Shown one piece after another: positions 6,235 through 8,861 of a DNA stretch of 8,861 bases (the stretch's first letter is position 1; each line of letters opens with the position of its first letter). Under the pieces are notes generated by a model. It had not been told where the DNA came from. It did not search any database and was given only the letters and a program-made list of their open reading frames with translations. The DNA comes from an uncultured Prevotellaceae bacterium. GTDB taxonomy: Bacteria; Bacteroidota; Bacteroidia; Bacteroidales; Muribaculaceae. Position numbers and translations under genes: made by a program. The stretch spans positions 1-8,861 of the forward strand of contig CALDIG010000276.1 of NCBI GenBank assembly GCA_937904375.1, given 5' to 3'.

Positions 6235-6311
6235 CACTTAACACTTAGCACTTAGCACTTAGCACTTAACACTTAACACTTAACACTTAGCACTTAACAC
6301 TTAACACTTAA
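6235..6311. repeat. Heptanucleotide tandem array in the panD-ffh gap
   Basis: Eleven perfect, uninterrupted 7-bp units of only two kinds, a = CACTTAA and g = CACTTAG, in the order a-g-g-g-a-a-a-g-a-a-a. The array occupies 77 of the 94 bp between panD and ffh, beginning 9 bp after the panD stop and ending 8 bp before the ffh ATG. It contains no TAnnTTTG box, no SD-like sequence and no stable hairpin. It therefore forms either the intercistronic spacer of a panC-panD-ffh transcript or the immediate upstream region of ffh. Confidence 0.97.
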
Positions 6312-6319
6312 TAAAATAT

Positions 6320-7639
6320 ATGTTTGAAAATCTAAGCGAGAGATTAGAACGCGCGTTTAAGGTGCTCAAAGGCGAAGGCCGCATCACCGAAATCAATATC
6401 GCCGAGACATTAAAAGAGGTGCGCCGCACCCTTATCGAGGCCGACGTAAACTACAAAGTTGCCAAAACCTTTACCGACACGGTGAAGGAGAAAGCCATAG
6501 GTCAGAACGTAATCAACGCCCTTAAACCTAAGGAGCTGATGATTAAGATAGTTCATGACGAGCTTACTGAACTGATGGGTGGCGAACAGGCACCGTTTAA
6601 TGTGGAGGGGCATCCTGCCGTGATTCTCATGTCGGGACTGCAAGGTTCGGGTAAGACCACTTTCTCGGGCAAACTCGCCAACCGCCTCATCAAGCGCCAT
6701 CCGTTGCTGGTGGCTTGCGACGTATATCGTCCCGCCGCCATTGAGCAGCTCAAGGTGCTGGGCGAGCAGATTGGCGTGCCGGTATATAGCGAGCCCGAGA
6801 ACCAGAACCCCGTGGAGATTGCCCAGCACGCCATTGCCGACGCCAAGGTCAAAGGCTATGGCGTGGTAATCGTCGATACCGCCGGTCGTCTTGCCGTTGA
6901 TGAGCAGATGATGCAGGAAATCAAGGCGATAAAAGACGCTATCAACCCCAACGAGACCCTCTTCGTCGTTGACTCGATGACCGGTCAGGACGCGGTGAAC
7001 ACCGCCAAGGCCTTCAACGACCGCCTCGACTTCGACGGCGTGGTACTTACCAAGCTCGACGGTGACACCCGCGGTGGTGCCGCCCTCTCAATCCGCACCG
7101 TCGTCAACAAGCCCATCAAGTGGGTGGGTACTGGCGAGAAGATGGAAGCCATCGACCCGTTCCGTCCCGCTGGTATGGCCGACCGCATCCTCAACATGGG
7201 TGACATCGTGTCGCTCGTTGACCGCATGCAGCAGCAGTACGACGAGGAGCAGGCGCGCGAGTTGCAGAAGAAAATCGCCAAGAACAAGTTTGACTTCAAC
7301 GACTTCCTCTCGCAAATCTCCAAAATCAAGAAGATGGGACACCTCAAAGACCTCGCCTCGATGATTCCTGGCGTGGGTAAGGCTATCAAGGACGTGGACA
7401 TCAGCGACGACGCCTTTAAGAGCATCGAGGCGATAATCCACTCCATGACCCCTTACGAGCGCGAGCATCCCGAGGTCATCAACGGTTCTCGCCGTCAGCG
7501 CATAGCACGCGGTAGCGGCACCAACATTCAAGAGGTGAACCGCTTGCTCACACAGTTTGACCAAACCCGCAAGGCGATGCACAAGATGAGCAACATGAGT
7601 CCCAAGCAGCTCATGCGTGCCGGCAAGAAGCGCCGATAA
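6320..7639 (+). CDS. ffh: Signal recognition particle protein Ffh (SRP54 GTPase)
   Basis: Binds 4.5S RNA and signal sequences as they leave the ribosome and delivers the complex to the receptor FtsY at the inner membrane. The 439-aa protein has the full NG-M architecture: N domain (about 1-90); GTPase domain with P-loop GLQGSGKTT (106-114), DVYRPAA (134-140), DTAGR (186-190), TKLDGDTRGG (244-253) and GTGEK (270-274); and a methionine-containing M domain (about 327-430) with the RNA-binding segment RRQRIARGSGT (391-401). Its C-terminus is basic. The start is fixed by the conserved MFENLSERLE. No promoter box is visible between panD and ffh, so it is probably read from the panC promoter or from an element inside panD. 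The heptad array ends 8 bp before its ATG, where ribosome access is normally decided. Confidence 0.99.
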   Translation: MFENLSERLERAFKVLKGEGRITEINIAETLKEVRRTLIEADVNYKVAKTFTDTVKEKAIGQNVINALKPKELMIKIVHDELTELMGGEQAPFNVEGHPAVILMSGLQGSGKTTFSGKLANRLIKRHPLLVACDVYRPAAIEQLKVLGEQIGVPVYSEPENQNPVEIAQHAIADAKVKGYGVVIVDTAGRLAVDEQMMQEIKAIKDAINPNETLFVVDSMTGQDAVNTAKAFNDRLDFDGVVLTKLDGDTRGGAALSIRTVVNKPIKWVGTGEKMEAIDPFRPAGMADRILNMGDIVSLVDRMQQQYDEEQARELQKKIAKNKFDFNDFLSQISKIKKMGHLKDLASMIPGVGKAIKDVDISDDAFKSIEAIIHSMTPYEREHPEVINGSRRQRIARGSGTNIQEVNRLLTQFDQTRKAMHKMSNMSPKQLMRAGKKRR

Positions 7640-7722
7640 TTTTTGGTTAGTGTTTTTAGAGGTTAGGGCACATCAACCTTAAGTGATATAATAAAGCCGT
7701 TGTTTCTCACGTTATAAAGGAA

Positions 7723-8211
7723 ATGAAAAAAAAAGAAATTATGAAGAAATTACTTTCTATAGCAATCTTAGCTTTGTTGGGCGTTGCTACGGCATGGGCA
7801 CAGAAGGGCGAGATGGCAGTGGGCGGAAACCTGCTATATGGTACTGAGATCAACTCGGTGGGCCTGGGTGCCAAGTTCCAGTATGGCATTCTCGAGCACC
7901 TGCGTGGCGAGGCATCGTTCAACTACTATTTCCAGAACAAAGGCTTCAGGATGTGGGATTTGAACGCCAATGCCCATTATGTGTTTGGCATCACCGAGAA
8001 GTTCAGTGCCTATCCCCTTGCCGGTCTCACTGTGGTGAACAAGAGCTATGCCGACATTGACGACTCCATCACCCGCTTTGGCTTGAACCTGGGCGGTGGC
8101 TGCGAATATGACATTAATGATAGATGGCGGGTCAATGCCGAGTTCAAATACTCCATAGTGAGCACCATCGACCAGGCGGTGTTCAGTGTGGGGGCAGCCT
8201 ACAAATTTTAG
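7723..8211 (+). CDS. Small outer-membrane beta-barrel protein (8 strands, OmpX/OmpA-barrel-like)
   Basis: A type I signal peptide ends at AWA-Q (mature protein from Q27). The mature part of about 136 aa alternates polar and hydrophobic residues and can be divided into eight strands (about 30-40, 44-55, 60-71, 76-90, 94-106, 115-129, 132-146, 150-162), ending in VGAAYKF with the terminal phenylalanine recognised by the BAM machinery. The size suits an 8-stranded barrel with no periplasmic domain. The start is uncertain: the ATG at 7723 gives MKKKEIMKK, while the in-frame ATG at 7741 gives a more typical signal peptide (MKKLLSIAIL). The 83 bp upstream have no clear promoter; a TAATTTTTG overlapping the ffh stop has one base too many. 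The function is unknown; such barrels are often structural or adhesive. Confidence 0.85.
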   Translation: MKKKEIMKKLLSIAILALLGVATAWAQKGEMAVGGNLLYGTEINSVGLGAKFQYGILEHLRGEASFNYYFQNKGFRMWDLNANAHYVFGITEKFSAYPLAGLTVVNKSYADIDDSITRFGLNLGGGCEYDINDRWRVNAEFKYSIVSTIDQAVFSVGAAYKF

Positions 8212-8245
8212 AGCGGTTTGCAATACTCTGCACTCAATTCTATAT

Positions 8246-8264
8246 GCGCAATTACTTGTTGCGC
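8246..8264 (+). terminator. Small hairpin between the barrel and thioredoxin-like genes
   Basis: GCGCAA (8246-8251) and TTGCGC (8259-8264) form a perfect 6-bp stem with a 7-nt loop, 35 bp after the barrel-gene stop. There is no real T-tract after it, so it may be a weak terminator, an mRNA-stabilising structure or nothing. Confidence 0.25.
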
Positions 8265-8319
8265 TCATTGCTTGTCGGTCAACAAGTTTGGTGAATTGGG
8301 TTAAAGAAAATATTTAAGA

Positions 8320-8802
8320 ATGAAGAAAATATTATTTATAATGGTTATGCTGGCTGTTGTTGTGTTATTCACATCGGCTAGCAGCAACAATGAGAAGAGT
8401 GGCATCGTGGGAACTGCCGCTGCCGATTTCACCATTGGTAATGGCGATGGCGTGGTATCGCTGAGCAACTACCGTGGCAAGTATGTGCTGCTCACGCTAT
8501 GGTCGTCAACCGATGTCACCTCCAGGCTCGACAACATCAGGCATGACAGGAACGCCACGGCGTCGGCTACTCTGGTGCAGATGTCGGTAAACTTCGACCG
8601 CAGTCAGGCACTGTTCAACGAACTGGTGGCTGCCGACAGCCTCGACAGCTCGGCACAGTACTACTGCGAGTATAAAGACCGTGCCCTCTTCAATGAGAAA
8701 TGGGGTGCGAGCCGGCAGTACAACAGCTATCTCATCAGCCCATCGGGCACAGTGGTTGCCGTCAACCCCACCGACCAAGAAATCACTCGCCTCGTCAAAT
8801 GA
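8320..8802 (+). CDS. Exported thioredoxin-fold (TlpA-like) protein without catalytic cysteines
   Basis: The 160-aa protein has an N-terminal hydrophobic signal (about 1-20) and then a TlpA/AhpC-like pattern: GTAAADFTIGNGDG (31-44), VSLSNYRGKYVLLTLW (46-61), and the late strand YLISPSGTVVAVNP (137-150), which corresponds to 'flIdpdGkIva'. The redox motif that normally follows the tryptophan (W-C-x-x-C) is replaced by W61-SSTDVTSR, so both cysteines are absent, and the cis-proline before the late strand is replaced (RQYNSYLI). It therefore cannot be a normal disulfide oxidoreductase; binding or scaffolding is more likely. The only cysteine is C116. The signal ends in LFTSASS, which looks like a lipobox whose cysteine has become alanine, though ordinary signal-peptidase cleavage at TSA-S is also possible. 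It lies 108 bp after the barrel gene, with only a weak promoter match (CAAGTTTG, 8283-8290). Confidence 0.8.
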   Translation: MKKILFIMVMLAVVVLFTSASSNNEKSGIVGTAAADFTIGNGDGVVSLSNYRGKYVLLTLWSSTDVTSRLDNIRHDRNATASATLVQMSVNFDRSQALFNELVAADSLDSSAQYYCEYKDRALFNEKWGASRQYNSYLISPSGTVVAVNPTDQEITRLVK

Positions 8803-8828
8803 TTATTTTTCAGATTTGTCAAAAAAAT

Positions 8829-8847
8829 AAGTTGTTTTTATCAACTT
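8829..8847. other. Inverted repeat after the last gene
   Basis: AAGTTG (8829-8834) and CAACTT (8842-8847) form a 6-bp inverted repeat around TTTTTAT, 26 bp after the stop. It could be a weak terminator. The right half also contains CAACTTTG (8842-8849), one mismatch from a -7 box, which may belong to a gene beyond the window. Confidence 0.25.
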
Positions 8848-8861
8848 TGTCATCAAACTCA

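Noticed and set aside
6235..6311. The heptad array as a CRISPR array or origin iterons
   Set aside because: Units are 7 bp and contiguous with no spacers, there are no cas genes, and no dnaA, rep gene or DnaA-box cluster is nearby.
7088..7582. A 164-codon open frame on the minus strand inside ffh
   Set aside because: It lies wholly opposite the conserved Ffh G and M domains and has no features of its own.
7660..7679. AGGTT/AACCT inverted repeat after ffh as a terminator
   Set aside because: Only five base pairs with a 10-nt loop and no T-tract after it.
7687..7692. TATAAT before the outer-membrane barrel gene as a sigma70-type -10 box
   Set aside because: Bacteroidetes primary promoters use TAnnTTTG rather than TATAAT, and no matching -35 is present; the hexamer is expected by chance in A/T-rich DNA.

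Overview
The window looks like a chromosomal segment of a gut-type Bacteroidales bacterium (Muribaculaceae or Prevotellaceae would fit; this is inference, not a database result). The reasons are: perfect matches to the Bacteroidetes -7 promoter box TAnnTTTG upstream of several genes, A/T-rich start regions without Shine-Dalgarno sequences, a secreted chitobiase-type GH20 glycosidase, and small periplasmic and outer-membrane proteins typical of the phylum. No mobile element, CRISPR array, tRNA or rRNA was seen.

Layout. Bases 1-68 are a heptanucleotide tandem array that abuts the stop codon of the first gene. Bases 68-3408, minus strand, are a compact three-gene operon read leftward: a 124-aa lipoprotein with a peptidase-inhibitor-I9-like fold, a low-molecular-weight protein tyrosine phosphatase 9 bp downstream, and a secreted GH20 beta-N-acetylhexosaminidase that overlaps the phosphatase gene by an ATGA. 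Its promoter (3415-3447) lies so close to the first ATG that the mRNA should be nearly leaderless. Bases 3409-3661 are a divergent intergenic region. The opposite promoter (3515-3544) drives an acyltransferase-3 membrane protein (3662-4657, plus strand) through a roughly 110-nt leader with a hairpin and a 7-codon mini-ORF.

Bases 4658-4954 hold no gene. They contain short duplicated motifs, a long imperfect inverted repeat that may act as terminator, an A/T-rich palindrome, a promoter and a perfect 14-bp palindrome that overlaps the panC start codon. Next come panC (4955-5812) and panD (5875-6225), which make beta-alanine and join it to pantoate for coenzyme A. They are followed by a second heptanucleotide array (6235-6311) that fills nearly the whole gap to ffh (6320-7639), the signal recognition particle GTPase. 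The right end has a small 8-stranded outer-membrane barrel (7723-8211) and an exported thioredoxin-fold protein that lacks both active-site cysteines (8320-8802).

Most genes are housekeeping or common accessory genes, and I see no clear new multi-gene system. The points most worth a second look are the two heptad arrays that share a format, the I9-like lipoprotein/phosphatase/hexosaminidase operon with its near-leaderless promoter, the structured leader of the acyltransferase gene, the palindrome on the panC start, and the cysteine-less thioredoxin-like protein.
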